The translations under genes were made by a program, and so were the position numbers. Shown here piece by piece: positions 53,075 through 62,215 of a stretch of 64,000 nt of DNA. How positions within the stretch are numbered: the first letter of the stretch is position 1; each line of letters starts with the position of its first letter. Source of the DNA: Knoellia sp. p5-6-4 (GTDB taxonomy: Bacteria > Actinomycetota > Actinomycetes > Actinomycetales > Dermatophilaceae); contig NZ_JARGZF010000002.1 in the NCBI RefSeq assembly GCF_029222705.1, positions 620,001 through 684,000 of the forward strand. The letters run 5' to 3'. The notes below the pieces were generated by a model, which was not told the DNA's origin, made no database searches, and was given only the letters and a program-made list of their open reading frames with translations.

Positions 53075-56000
53075 TCGAGGTCGTGCTGAAGTTCCGGCTC
53101 CTCGTCGTTGCCCTTGCCGTCGGCCTCGTCGCCATCGGTGCGACGCAGCTGAGAGACCTGTCGGTCGACGTGCATCCGGAGTTCTCCCCCACCCAGGTCG
53201 AGGTGCAGACCGAGGCGCTCGGGCTCTCGGCCGAGGAGGTGGAGCAGCTCATCACGGTGCCGCTCGAGCAGGACCTCCTCGTCGGCGTGCCCTTCCTCGA
53301 AGAGATCGAGTCCGCCTCACTCCCCGGCCTGTCCTCGGTGGTCATGACCTTCGAGCCCGGCACTCCCCTGCTCGACGCGCGGCAGGTGGTGCAGGAGCGC
53401 CTCACCCAGGCGGTGGGGATCGCCGGCCTGCCCGCGGTGGCCAAGCTGCCCCAGATGATCCAGCCGGTCTCCGCCAACCGCCGGGTCTCCATGATCGAGC
53501 TGTCCTCCGAGTCGCTCAGCCAGATGGACGTGTCGGTGCTCGCCCGCTGGGTGATCGGGCCGCGGCTCATGAGCGTCCCCGGTGTGGCCAACGTGTCGGT
53601 CTGGGGCTTCCGCGACCGGCAGCTGCAGGTGCTGGTCGACCCGGAGGAGCTGCAGCGGAACAGGACCACCCTCTCCCAGGTCATCTCGACGGCCGGCAAC
53701 GCCCTCGAGGTCTCCCCGCTGTCCTTCCTCGAGGCCTCCTCTCCCGGGACCGGCGGCTTCATCGACACGGTGAACCAGCGCCTCAACATCTTCCACGAGC
53801 AGACCATCACGACGGCTGAGGAGCTCGCCCAGGTGCCGCTGGAGCCGGCAGGCGAAGGTGCAGCCCCTGCCCCTGCCGGACGCACCCTCGGCGACGTGGC
53901 CAAGGTGGTCGAGAGCTCGCAGCCCCTCATCGGCGACGCGGTCTGCCCCGGCGGCGAGAAGTGCCTGTTCCTGGTGATCGAGAAGTTCCCGAATGCCAAC
54001 ACCCTCGAGGTCACGAACGGCGTCGACTCGGCCCTCGCGGCCATGAAGCCGGGCCTGGGCGACGTCGCCTTCGACACCTCGCTCTACCGTCCCGCCACCT
54101 TCATCGAGTCCTCCCTCCAGAACCTGGGCTGGGCCCTTCTGCTCGGCGGCGGGCTGCTCCTCCTGGTGCTCGGCCTGCTGCTGTGGGACTGGCGACGGCT
54201 CGTCATCAGCGCCGTGGCGATCGCGACCTCGCTGGGCGCTGCCGTCACGGTCCTGTACCTCACCGACACCACGGTCAACTTCATGGTGACCGCAGGCCTG
54301 GTGCTCGGCCTGACGGCCGTCGTCTACGACTCCGTGGTCGACCCCGACCGCCTGGCGCGGAGGCTACGCACCGGCCGCGGCTCCGTCGACGGCACCGGGG
54401 CGACGCCCGACCAGCGCGCGACCGTCGCCACCACCACCGCGGACACCCGCCGCACGCTCCTGTTCGCCACGCTCGTGGCGGCGAGCGCGACGATCCCGCT
54501 GTTCTTCGTGCAGCGCGAGGGCGAGGCGTTCTTCCCGCCGCTCATGCTCTCGTACCTGCTGGCCATCGGGGTCTCGATGGTGGTGGCCCTGACGATCACG
54601 CCGGTGCTGGGGCTGATGCTGCTCGGCCGAGGCTCCACCAAGAGCCCGGCGGCCCCCTGGCTTCGCCGGCTCTCCGGCGGGTACGAGCGCAGGGCCCCAC
54701 GCCTGGTGGGCCGTACCGGTCTGGCCCTCGTCACCGCCGGACTGCTGGCCGTGGCCGGCCTCGCGGCCCTGCCGTTCCTGGACGTGTCGCTGCGTCCGAC
54801 GCTGAAGGAGCGCGACGTGCTGGTGCAGCTCGAGGCCCCTCCCGGCACGTCGTTGCCGAAGATGAGTGAGCTCGCGCGGCAGGCCGTGGACGACCTGGGC
54901 GAGATCCCGGGGGTCACCAACGTGGGCGCGCAGGTCGGGCGTGCAGTGACGTCCGACCAGATCGTGAACGTCAACTCCGGTCAGGTGTGGGTCAAGGTCG
55001 GCCCGGACGCGGACTACGACGGCACGGTCGCAGCCATCGAGAGGACCGTCGGATCGCTGCAGGGCGTCTCGACCGACGTCCTGACGTACTCGGAGGAGCG
55101 GGTGACCGACATCCTCGGGCAGTCGGAGGATGACGTCACGGTTCGGGTCTACGGAGAGAACGAGCAGGTGCTCTCCGACAAGGCCGACGAGATCCAGCGC
55201 GCGGTGGCCGGCATCGACGGCGTCACCAAGGCAACCGTGGAGCGCCCCCTCGACGAGCCCACGGTCACGGTCAAGGTCGACCTCGCGCGGGCCCAGGCTG
55301 CCGGTGTGAAGCCCGGTGACGTGCGCCGGGCAGCGGCAACCCTGCTCGGCGGCATGACGGTAGGCAACCTCTTCGAGCAGCAGAAGGTGTTCGACGTGGT
55401 CGTCTGGGGTGCGCCTGAGATCCGGCAGAGCGAGCAGCAGATCGAGAACCTCCTCGTGGACACGCCCGACGGCGGCCACGTCCGCATCGGTGAAGTGGCG
55501 ACCGTCGCCGTGGAGCCGAACCCCACCGTCATCCGGCACGAGTCGGTGGCCACCTACCTCGACGTTTCGGCGAGCGTCTCCGGGCGCAGCATCGAAGCCG
55601 TGCTCGACGAGGTGGACGACCGCGTGCACAAGGTCACCTTCCCGCTCGAGCACCACGCGGAGCTGCTCGGCGACCACAACACCTTCACCTCAGAGCAGAC
55701 CCCTCTCATCTGGGTCTCCGTCGCCGTCCTCATCGGCATCTTCCTGCTCCTCCAGGCCGCCCTGCGCAGCTGGAGCCTGGCCTCCGTGGCGCTCGGCACG
55801 CTGCCGCTCGCCCTTGCCGGCGGCGCGGTCGCCGCCTGGGTGACCGGTGGCACCCTGACCATCGGGTCCATCGCCGGGCTGGTCGCCATCGTGGGGATCG
55901 CCACCCGTGCAGCCCTCGTGCTGCTCCACGGCTACGAGGAGCTGCACCGGTCCGAGGGTGTGCCATTCGGTCCGGGGCTCGTGGTGCGGGGCACCCGTGA

Positions 56001-56700
56001 ACACCTCTCCTCCACCCTGGTCGCCCTCCTCGGCACCGCTGCGCTGTTCGCACCGCTGGCGGTCGCCGGCGACGCCGCCGGCCTCGAGATCGTCCAGCCC
56101 ATGGCCGTCGTCGTCCTCGGTGGGATCGTGGCAACGGCGCTGGTCAACCTGCTCGTCGTGCCGGCCCTCTACCTCGCGCTCGGCCGCACCCCGGACGGGT
56201 CCCGGTGGACCGATGACCTGTCGGAGCCCGTCGTCCCGGCCCGCCGTGACGAGCCGGTGACCGAAGGGGTCATGCGCCGGGTCCGGCCGGCGCTCCTCGC
56301 GGCGCCGCTCGCACTCGGTCTGGCCGGGTGCGGCGGTGCCATCACCGACTCCTACGAGATCAAGCACGAGCCCGCGAGCGTGCAGACCGTCGCCGGGAGC
56401 GACCACCCGCGCGTGGTGCTGGAGGCGCAGGCGGCCAAACGGCTCTCGGTCGACACCACCACCGTCGTCAGGCGTGGCGACCACCTGGTGGTGCCGACTT
56501 CGGCGACCTTCGTCGATCCCGAGGGCCACTGGTGGGTCTACACCAGCCCCGAGCCACTGGTGTTCGAGCGCCACGGCATCACCGTGGCCACCGAGGCCGA
56601 CGGCATGGCCTACCTCTCCGAGGGGCCGCCGGCCGGGACGAAGGTCGTGACGACCGGGGTCCCCGAGATCTACGGCGTCGAGGACGCGGTCGGCCACTGA
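53062..56700 (+). CDS. Heavy-metal-type RND efflux permease fused to a lipobox-bearing adaptor-like domain
   Basis: 1212 aa from ATG 53062 (AAGGGAA upstream). Residues 1-1060 are an HME-RND permease (CusA/CzcA group): HPEFSPTQVEVQTEALGLS, VEQLITVPLEQ, porter domains and twelve membrane segments. TM4 has YDSVVDPDR (422-430) where the second permease has DDAIIDIEN, so one of the paired Asp, the Glu and the Asn are changed. Without any stop the frame continues to M1071, a hydrophobic segment and lipobox LAGC (Cys1090). There follows a beta-rich domain (HLVVPTSATFVDPEGHWWVY, EGPPAGTKVVTTGVPEIYG) like the C-terminal part of membrane-fusion adaptors. ATG 56272 has AAGGGG upstream and might also start a separate lipoprotein. 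Confidence 0.85.
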   Translation: MRRLIEVVLKFRLLVVALAVGLVAIGATQLRDLSVDVHPEFSPTQVEVQTEALGLSAEEVEQLITVPLEQDLLVGVPFLEEIESASLPGLSSVVMTFEPGTPLLDARQVVQERLTQAVGIAGLPAVAKLPQMIQPVSANRRVSMIELSSESLSQMDVSVLARWVIGPRLMSVPGVANVSVWGFRDRQLQVLVDPEELQRNRTTLSQVISTAGNALEVSPLSFLEASSPGTGGFIDTVNQRLNIFHEQTITTAEELAQVPLEPAGEGAAPAPAGRTLGDVAKVVESSQPLIGDAVCPGGEKCLFLVIEKFPNANTLEVTNGVDSALAAMKPGLGDVAFDTSLYRPATFIESSLQNLGWALLLGGGLLLLVLGLLLWDWRRLVISAVAIATSLGAAVTVLYLTDTTVNFMVTAGLVLGLTAVVYDSVVDPDRLARRLRTGRGSVDGTGATPDQRATVATTTADTRRTLLFATLVAASATIPLFFVQREGEAFFPPLMLSYLLAIGVSMVVALTITPVLGLMLLGRGSTKSPAAPWLRRLSGGYERRAPRLVGRTGLALVTAGLLAVAGLAALPFLDVSLRPTLKERDVLVQLEAPPGTSLPKMSELARQAVDDLGEIPGVTNVGAQVGRAVTSDQIVNVNSGQVWVKVGPDADYDGTVAAIERTVGSLQGVSTDVLTYSEERVTDILGQSEDDVTVRVYGENEQVLSDKADEIQRAVAGIDGVTKATVERPLDEPTVTVKVDLARAQAAGVKPGDVRRAAATLLGGMTVGNLFEQQKVFDVVVWGAPEIRQSEQQIENLLVDTPDGGHVRIGEVATVAVEPNPTVIRHESVATYLDVSASVSGRSIEAVLDEVDDRVHKVTFPLEHHAELLGDHNTFTSEQTPLIWVSVAVLIGIFLLLQAALRSWSLASVALGTLPLALAGGAVAAWVTGGTLTIGSIAGLVAIVGIATRAALVLLHGYEELHRSEGVPFGPGLVVRGTREHLSSTLVALLGTAALFAPLAVAGDAAGLEIVQPMAVVVLGGIVATALVNLLVVPALYLALGRTPDGSRWTDDLSEPVVPARRDEPVTEGVMRRVRPALLAAPLALGLAGCGGAITDSYEIKHEPASVQTVAGSDHPRVVLEAQAAKRLSVDTTTVVRRGDHLVVPTSATFVDPEGHWWVYTSPEPLVFERHGITVATEADGMAYLSEGPPAGTKVVTTGVPEIYGVEDAVGH

Positions 56701-56730
56701 CGGCCGACCGAGGCAGAGAGGGCTCCAACC

Positions 56731-59700
56731 ATGCGCTGGATCGTCGCGTCAAGCCTGAAGTTCCGCTACATCGTCGTCGCGCTCACCGCGTTCCTGATGT
56801 TCTTCGGGGTCCAGCAGGTGGGGAACACCGCCGTGGACGTCTTCCCCGAGTTCGCACCGCCGAAGGTCGAGGTGCACACCATCGCGGTCGGGCTCGCGCC
56901 GACCGAGGTGGAAGAGCTCATCACGATCCCCCTCGAGCAGTCCTTCAACGCGATCCCCGGCGTCGACACGATCCGGTCGCGCTCGGTCGAGCAGCTCTCC
57001 CAGGTCGTGCTGTTCTTCGACAAGGGCACCGACCTGCTCGAGGCGAGGCAGCTCGTCGCCGAGCGCATCGCCCAGGTCACACCGACGCTGCCCACGTGGG
57101 CGGCGCCACCGGTGATGCTGCAGCCGCTGTCCGCCACGAGCCGGGTGCTCAAGATCGGCCTGTCGTCGTCCGACCCCGAGATCGACATGATGGACCTGTC
57201 GATGGCGGCCTACTGGAAGATCCGGTCGCGCCTGCTGCGCGTGCCGGGTGTCGCCAACGTGCCGATCTGGGGCGAGCGGCTCGACATGCTCCAGGTGCGT
57301 GCCGACCCGCAACGGCTGGCCGAGCAGGACGTCACCCTCGAGCAGGTCATGACCACCACGTCGGACGCCCTCGACGCCGGGCTGCTGCGCTACTCCCCCG
57401 GTCACTTCATCGGCCGGGGCGGCTTCGTCGACGGAGCGGAACAGCGCCTCCAGGTGCGGCACGTCCAGCCCATCGTGACGCACGAGCAGCTCGCCGAGCT
57501 GCCGATCGTCACCGGTGACGGGCGCACGATCCGTCTCGACCAGGTCGCCGACCTCGTGCGCGACCACCAGCCACTCATCGGCGACGCGGTGATCAACGAG
57601 GGCGACGGGCTCATGCTCATCGTCGAGAAGCTGCCGTGGGCCAACACCCTCGACGTCACCAAGGGGGTCGAGCAGGCTCTCGCCGAGCTCGAGCCGGCGC
57701 TCACCGGCATCACCGTCGACTCGGCGATCTTCCGGCCTGCCACGTTCATCGAGGACGCGATCAGCAACCTGACGCGCGCCCTGTGGCTGGGCGCGCTGCT
57801 GATGATCGGGATGCTCATCCTGTTCCTCTATTCCTGGCGCACGGCGCTGGTCAGCGTCGTGGCGATCCCGCTGTCGCTCATCACCGCCATGCTGGTGCTG
57901 AACTGGAGCGGCGCGACGATCAACACGATGATCCTCGCCGGCTTCGTCATAGCCCTGGGCGACATCGTCGACGACGCCATCATCGACATCGAGAACGTCG
58001 TCAGACGCCTGAGGGAGCACCGCGCCAGCGGCGGCACCAGGTCGACCGCCCGCGTCATCCTCGACGCCTCGCTGGAGGTTCGTGGCGCCATCGTCTACGC
58101 CACGGTCATCGAGGTGGTCGCGATCCTGCCGATCTTCATGCTGGCCGGGCTGTCCGGGTCGTTCTTCCAGCCCTTGGCGCTGGCCTACGCCCTCGCCCTG
58201 CTGGCCTCCATGGTCGTGGCGCTGACCGTCACCCCCGCGATGAGCCTGATCCTCTTCCGCAGCGAGAAGTCGCTCGCCCACCGCGAGTCCCCGGTCGTCC
58301 CGCCCATGAAGCGCATGTACGAGCGGATGCTCGTGCGCGTGGTCAGGCGACCGCGGGCAGCGTACGCCGCCGTCGCGGTGGTCACCGCCGCCGGGCTGGC
58401 GGTCCTGCCGGTGTTGGGGCAGTCGCTGCTGCCCAGCTTCAAGGAGCGCGACTTCCTCATGCACTGGCTGGCCAAGCCCGACACCTCGCTCACCGAGGAG
58501 GTGCGCACCACCAAGGCCGTCAACGCCGAGCTGCTGACCATTCCGGGTGTCCGCAACGCGGGCTCGCACATCGGCAACGCCCTGCTCGGTGACGAGCCCT
58601 ACGGCGTCTACTTCGGCGAGAACTGGATCAGCGTCGACCGGTCGGTCGACTACGACAAGACCGTCGACAGCATCAAGGGTGTCGTCGACGGCTACCCGGG
58701 CATCTACCGCGACGTGCTCACCTACCTCAAGGAGCGCATCCGCGAGGTCCTCACGGGCAGCAGCGAGCCCATCACCATCCGGGTGTACGGCCAGGACCTC
58801 GACGAGCTCCGCAAGAAGGCCGAGGAGGTCGACGCCATCCTCGGCGAGGTACCGGGGGTGGGCGACCACACGGTCGACTTCCAGGACAACATCCCCCAGC
58901 TCAAGGTCGAGGTCGACCTGGCGAAGGCGAAGCAGTACGGCGTCAAACCCGGTGACGTCCGCCGCGCCGCTGCCTGGATGATGGCGGGCGAGGAAGTCGG
59001 AGACCTGTACGTGGGCGGCAAGGCCTACGACGTGCAGGTCTGGACCGCCCCCGAGGTGCGCAGCAGCGTCACGGACCTGAAGAACCTGCCGATCGACACC
59101 CCGAGCGGCGAGCGCGTCAAGCTCTCGCAGGTGGCCGACATCACCATCGAGGCGGTACCGAACGTCGTGCGCCACGAGAACCTGTTCCGTGCCCTCGACG
59201 TCGAGGCCGGTCTCGACGGAACGCGTGACCTGGGGTCGGTGGTCAAGGACATCGAGAAGCGGATGGACCAGGTCGACTGGCCCCTGGAGTACCGGGCGGA
59301 GATGCTCGGGGAGTACACCGAGCGGCAGCAGGCCCAGCGAAGCCTGCTCATCGCGAGCGCCGTCGCCGCCCTGGTGATCTTCCTGCTCCTCCAGGTCTCC
59401 TACAGCAGCTGGCGCCTGGCGACGTTGTCCTTCCTCACGCTGCCGGTCGCGCTGGTCGGCGGCCTCCTGGCTGCCTACCTCTTCGGCGGCAAGGTGATCT
59501 CGCTCGGGTCGCTGGTCGGCTTCCTCACGGTCTTCGGCATCGTGGCCCGCAACGGCATCATGCTCATCAGCCACTGCCAGCACCTCGAACGCGAGGAGGG
59601 CGAGCCCTTCGGCCCCAACCTGGTCATCCGGGCGGCCAAGGAGCGGCTCGTGCCGATCATGATGACCGTGCTGACGACCGGGCTGGCCCTGATCCCGCTG

Positions 59701-59880
59701 CTGGTCACCGGGTCCATCCCCGGCCAGGAGATCGAGCACCCCATGGCGGTCGTCATCGTGGGCGGCCTCATCATGGCCACCTTGATCAACCTGTTCGTCG
59801 TGCCGTCTCTGTACCTGCGCTTCGCAAAGCGCCGGCCCCGTCCGTCCAAGGGCGCGCAGGATGCGGCCCAGCCGGCCTGA
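56731..59880 (+). CDS. Heavy-metal-type RND efflux permease
   Basis: 1049 aa, 30 bp behind the first permease and surely co-transcribed. FPEFAPPKVEVHTIAVGLAPTEVEELITIPLEQ is the HME opening. TM4 carries GDIVDDAIIDIENVVRRL (D414, D415, D419, E421), the intact proton-relay motif. FGIVARNGIMLISH and LVTGSIPGQEIEHPMAVVIVGG lie in the C-terminal half. Such pumps form trimers in the cytoplasmic membrane and expel metal ions or other solutes by proton antiport. No classical long adaptor or outer-membrane channel is present, as expected for a Gram-positive. A hairpin terminator follows. Confidence 0.92.
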   Translation: MRWIVASSLKFRYIVVALTAFLMFFGVQQVGNTAVDVFPEFAPPKVEVHTIAVGLAPTEVEELITIPLEQSFNAIPGVDTIRSRSVEQLSQVVLFFDKGTDLLEARQLVAERIAQVTPTLPTWAAPPVMLQPLSATSRVLKIGLSSSDPEIDMMDLSMAAYWKIRSRLLRVPGVANVPIWGERLDMLQVRADPQRLAEQDVTLEQVMTTTSDALDAGLLRYSPGHFIGRGGFVDGAEQRLQVRHVQPIVTHEQLAELPIVTGDGRTIRLDQVADLVRDHQPLIGDAVINEGDGLMLIVEKLPWANTLDVTKGVEQALAELEPALTGITVDSAIFRPATFIEDAISNLTRALWLGALLMIGMLILFLYSWRTALVSVVAIPLSLITAMLVLNWSGATINTMILAGFVIALGDIVDDAIIDIENVVRRLREHRASGGTRSTARVILDASLEVRGAIVYATVIEVVAILPIFMLAGLSGSFFQPLALAYALALLASMVVALTVTPAMSLILFRSEKSLAHRESPVVPPMKRMYERMLVRVVRRPRAAYAAVAVVTAAGLAVLPVLGQSLLPSFKERDFLMHWLAKPDTSLTEEVRTTKAVNAELLTIPGVRNAGSHIGNALLGDEPYGVYFGENWISVDRSVDYDKTVDSIKGVVDGYPGIYRDVLTYLKERIREVLTGSSEPITIRVYGQDLDELRKKAEEVDAILGEVPGVGDHTVDFQDNIPQLKVEVDLAKAKQYGVKPGDVRRAAAWMMAGEEVGDLYVGGKAYDVQVWTAPEVRSSVTDLKNLPIDTPSGERVKLSQVADITIEAVPNVVRHENLFRALDVEAGLDGTRDLGSVVKDIEKRMDQVDWPLEYRAEMLGEYTERQQAQRSLLIASAVAALVIFLLLQVSYSSWRLATLSFLTLPVALVGGLLAAYLFGGKVISLGSLVGFLTVFGIVARNGIMLISHCQHLEREEGEPFGPNLVIRAAKERLVPIMMTVLTTGLALIPLLVTGSIPGQEIEHPMAVVIVGGLIMATLINLFVVPSLYLRFAKRRPRPSKGAQDAAQPA

Positions 59881-59895
59881 CCCCACCACCCCCCA

Positions 59896-59927
59896 GGTAT
59901 GCCGCGGACTCACCCCCGCGGCATACC
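59896..59927 (+). terminator. Hairpin terminator after the RND operon, built on GTATGCC
   Basis: GGTATGCCGCGG (59896-59907) and CCGCGGCATACC (59916-59927): 12-bp perfect stem, 8-nt loop, 16 bp after the stop. Both arms contain the recurrent heptamer. Confidence 0.78.
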
Positions 59928-60136
59928 CGTGCCCCGTCCACGGGGCACCACCAGGCGCTGGACACCCGCCTCCTCCGCCCGTCCTACGCCGGCATCGGAC
60001 GAACGGGCAGGATGCTCGCGCGCCTGCGAGGGCAGGGCTGAGGTCTCCGTCACACTGGAGACCGGCGACCGGAGACGCTCCGGCGCCGGCAGGCGGCAAC
60101 GGCGCCGGCTGTGGAGGACGAGCAGGGAGTGCAGTC

Positions 60137-60292
60137 ATGCCCAAACCCGCTGGGTGGTACCCCGATCCGCAGGTCGAGCGGCAGCGTCGGTACTGGGACG
60201 GCCAGAAGTGGACGGAGCGCCGGGCACCCGTGGTGATCCCCCGCTCGAGCCCCTACCTCGAGCAGGTGCAGGCCCGCAGCACCCAGCACTAG
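60137..60292 (+). CDS. DUF2510 mini-protein
   Basis: 51 aa from ATG 60137, with AGGGAG 8 nt upstream. PAGWYPDPQVERQRRYWDGQKWTE is the whole DUF2510 motif, usually an N-terminal module of larger actinobacterial membrane proteins. Here it stands alone with a short tail. Function unknown. Convergent with the GroES-like gene. Confidence 0.8.
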   Translation: MPKPAGWYPDPQVERQRRYWDGQKWTERRAPVVIPRSSPYLEQVQARSTQH

Positions 60293-60301
60293 GGCACCGG
60301 C

Positions 60302-60637
60302 TCAGAGGTAGAGACCGGTCTGCCCGTCCTGGACGCGCTGGGCGGCCACTGCGTGGATGTCCCGCTCCCGCAGCAGCACGTAGTCGCGTGACTGCAGCTC
60401 GACCTCGGCGCGCTCCTCGGGGTCGAAGAGGACTCGGTCGTCCACCTTCACCTGGCGCACGCTCGCGCCCACGGCGACGACCCGCGCCCACGCCAGGCGC
60501 CTGCCGACACTGGCCGTCGCCGGGATGACGATGCCACCGCCGGAGCGCCGCTCCCCCTCGGTCTCCATGGACACGAGCACGCGGTCGTGCAGCATCCTGA
60601 TGGGGAGCCGCTCGGCGGGGTCCTTCCTGTCGGCCAC
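60302..60637 (-). CDS. GroES-like co-chaperonin paralogue
   Basis: 111 aa. IRMLHDRVLVSMETEGERRSGGGIVIPATA contains the mobile-loop pattern GGIVIP, then ARVVAVGASVRQVKVDDRVLFDP and a modified roof strand. Cpn10 fold. It is not next to groEL and the C-terminal part (RDYVLLRERDIHAVAA) diverges from canonical GroES, so it is an accessory paralogue. It lies 4 bp downstream of the DUF3618 gene, in one operon. Confidence 0.85.
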   Translation of the reverse strand: MADRKDPAERLPIRMLHDRVLVSMETEGERRSGGGIVIPATASVGRRLAWARVVAVGASVRQVKVDDRVLFDPEERAEVELQSRDYVLLRERDIHAVAAQRVQDGQTGLYL

Positions 60638-60641
60638 CGGT

Positions 60642-60911
60642 TCAGCCGCGGCGGCGGCGCAACACGCCCAGGCCGATCAAGGCCACGCCGGCTGCGGCGA
60701 GCGCAGCCACCCGCTCGGTGCGGAGCTGGCCGTCAGGCGTCCGGGTGGCCTCGACGAGCTTGGCCTTCAGGCCCTCCACCTGGCGCCGCGCGACCTCCTT
60801 GGGCGAGGTGCGGTGCTGCAGCTCGTCGACGGTGCCGGCGAGACGCACACGTGCCGCCACGATCTCGGCCTCGATCTGGTCCACCGACCTGTTCTGGGTG
60901 CTCTCACTCAT
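60642..60911 (-). CDS. DUF3618 membrane-anchored protein
   Basis: 89 aa. SVDQIEAEIVAARVRLAGTVDELQHRTSPKEVARRQVEGLKAKL is the DUF3618 helix, followed by a single C-terminal transmembrane segment (VAALAAAGVALIGLGVL) and RRRRG. Function unknown. Upstream partner of the GroES-like gene and 23 bp downstream of bcp, all on the minus strand. Confidence 0.85.
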   Translation of the reverse strand: MSESTQNRSVDQIEAEIVAARVRLAGTVDELQHRTSPKEVARRQVEGLKAKLVEATRTPDGQLRTERVAALAAAGVALIGLGVLRRRRG

Positions 60912-60934
60912 GCCTGGCTCCTTTGCGGCCTAGT

Positions 60935-61405
60935 TCAGTCGAGCCCGAGGTCACGGCGCAGCTTGGCGACGTGGCCGGTGGCCTTGACGTTGTACCACGC
61001 GTGCGAGACGGTGCCCTGCTCGTCGAGGACCACCGTGCTGCGGATGACGCCCTCGACGGTCTTGCCGTAGAGCTTCTTCTCCCCGAAGGCCCCCCACTTG
61101 CGCATGACCGCCTTGTCGGGGTCCGAGAGCAGCGTCAGGGTCAGCGCGTCGCGCTCCCGGAACTTCGCCAGCTTCTCCGGCTTGTCGGGCGAGACCCCGA
61201 GCACCTCGTAGCCGTCCCTGCGCAGCGACTCCAGGCTGTCGGAGAAGTCGCAGGCCTGCTTGGTGCAGCCGGGCGTCATCGCCGCCGGGTAGAAGTACAC
61301 GATCACCTTGCGCCCGCGCAGGTCCGACAGCCGCACCTCACCGCCCTGGTCGTCGGCCAGGGCGAAGTCGGGGGCGGCGTCCCCGGGGGTCAGGCGGTCG
61401 CTCAC
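60935..61405 (-). CDS. bcp: Thioredoxin-dependent peroxiredoxin Bcp/PrxQ
   Basis: 156 aa. Reduces H2O2 and organic peroxides. FYPAAMTPGCTKQACDFSD contains the peroxidatic Cys and, five residues on, the resolving Cys of the PrxQ-alpha type. PDFALADDQG and the thioredoxin-like core GVSPDKPEKLAKFRE follow. First gene of a minus-strand set with the DUF3618 and GroES-like genes. Its start is 24 bp from the Nur-like box shared with the divergent cbiM. Confidence 0.94.
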   Translation of the reverse strand: MSDRLTPGDAAPDFALADDQGGEVRLSDLRGRKVIVYFYPAAMTPGCTKQACDFSDSLESLRRDGYEVLGVSPDKPEKLAKFRERDALTLTLLSDPDKAVMRKWGAFGEKKLYGKTVEGVIRSTVVLDEQGTVSHAWYNVKATGHVAKLRRDLGLD

Positions 61406-61428
61406 GGTGTGGCTCCTCGGCAGATTCG

Positions 61429-61451
61429 TTATTGCAACTCATTTGCAATAA
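61429..61451. promoter_or_regulatory. Nur-box-like operator (nickel-responsive)
   Basis: TTATTGCAA-N5-TTGCAATAA, a perfect 9+5+9 inverted repeat between divergent bcp and cbiM. It contains TTGCAA-N5-TTGCAA, the operator form reported for the Fur-family nickel regulator Nur of Streptomyces coelicolor. Strikingly AT-rich for this genome. Expected to repress the transporter when nickel is plentiful; a side effect on bcp is possible. Confidence 0.75.
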
Positions 61452-61513
61452 ACTGATTTCCAGTTGGCCTCCAACGTATCCCAGCCGTCCCAGAAGCACC
61501 TCAGGAGTCGCTC

Positions 61514-62215
61514 GTGCACGTGCCAGACGGATTCCTCGACGTCCCCACGTCCTTGGCGACGGCCGGCCTGGCGGTCGTCGGCGTCGGGGTGGCACTCCGT
61601 GGCGCCCGGCGCGAGCTCGACGACCGCACGGCTCCCCTGGCCGGACTCGTGGCGGCATTCGTCTTCGCCGCCCAGATGCTCAAGTTCCCCGTCGGAGCAG
61701 GCACCTCGGGCCACCTGCTCGGCGGAGCCCTCGCTGCCGTGCTGGTCGGGCCCTGGACCGCCACGTTGAGCATGTCCGTGGTGCTCCTCGTCCAGAGCCT
61801 GTTGTTCGCCGACGGGGGGCTCACCGCGCTCGGCACCAACATCACCCTCCTGGGCATCGTCGGCGTGTGGACCGGCTGGCTGGTCTTCCGCGGCGCCCAG
61901 CGAGTGCTTCCCCAGCGTGCCTCGATGGTGGTGCCCGCGGCGGCGGTCGCCGCGCTCGTCTCCGTGCCGGCAGCGGCGCTCGCCTTCACGGCCCTGTATG
62001 CCGTGGGAGGCCAGGTGCCCATCCCCCTGGTCCCGCTCGCGATGACGATGGTGGGCTGGCACACGCTGATCGGCCTCGGCGAGGCGGCCATCACGGGCCT
62101 GGCGGTCTCCACCGTGGTGCTCGTGCGGCCCGACCTCGTGCACGGCGCCCGGCGAGTGCTCGCCCGACGGCACCTGGTCGTGGTCAGGCCCGAGCAGGAC
62201 TCCGTGGCCGCATGA
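61514..62215 (+). CDS. cbiM: ECF-type nickel/cobalt transporter substrate-binding membrane subunit CbiM/NikM
   Basis: 233 aa from GTG 61514 (AGGAG, 6-7 nt). The start is decisive, because MHVPDGFLD supplies the N-terminal Met-His metal site of this family. Seven hydrophobic segments. Further marks are FPVGAGTSGHLLGGALAAVLVGPW with its conserved His, and QSLLFADGGLTALGTN. Captures Ni2+ or Co2+; the Nur-like box upstream favours nickel. ATGA overlap with the next gene. Confidence 0.93.
   Translation: MHVPDGFLDVPTSLATAGLAVVGVGVALRGARRELDDRTAPLAGLVAAFVFAAQMLKFPVGAGTSGHLLGGALAAVLVGPWTATLSMSVVLLVQSLLFADGGLTALGTNITLLGIVGVWTGWLVFRGAQRVLPQRASMVVPAAAVAALVSVPAAALAFTALYAVGGQVPIPLVPLAMTMVGWHTLIGLGEAAITGLAVSTVVLVRPDLVHGARRVLARRHLVVVRPEQDSVAA

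Noticed and set aside
61406-61513. Cobalamin or NiCo riboswitch ahead of cbiM
   Set aside because: Only about 100 nt are available, and no B12-box or four-way NiCo junction is visible; the perfect Nur-type palindrome explains the region better.
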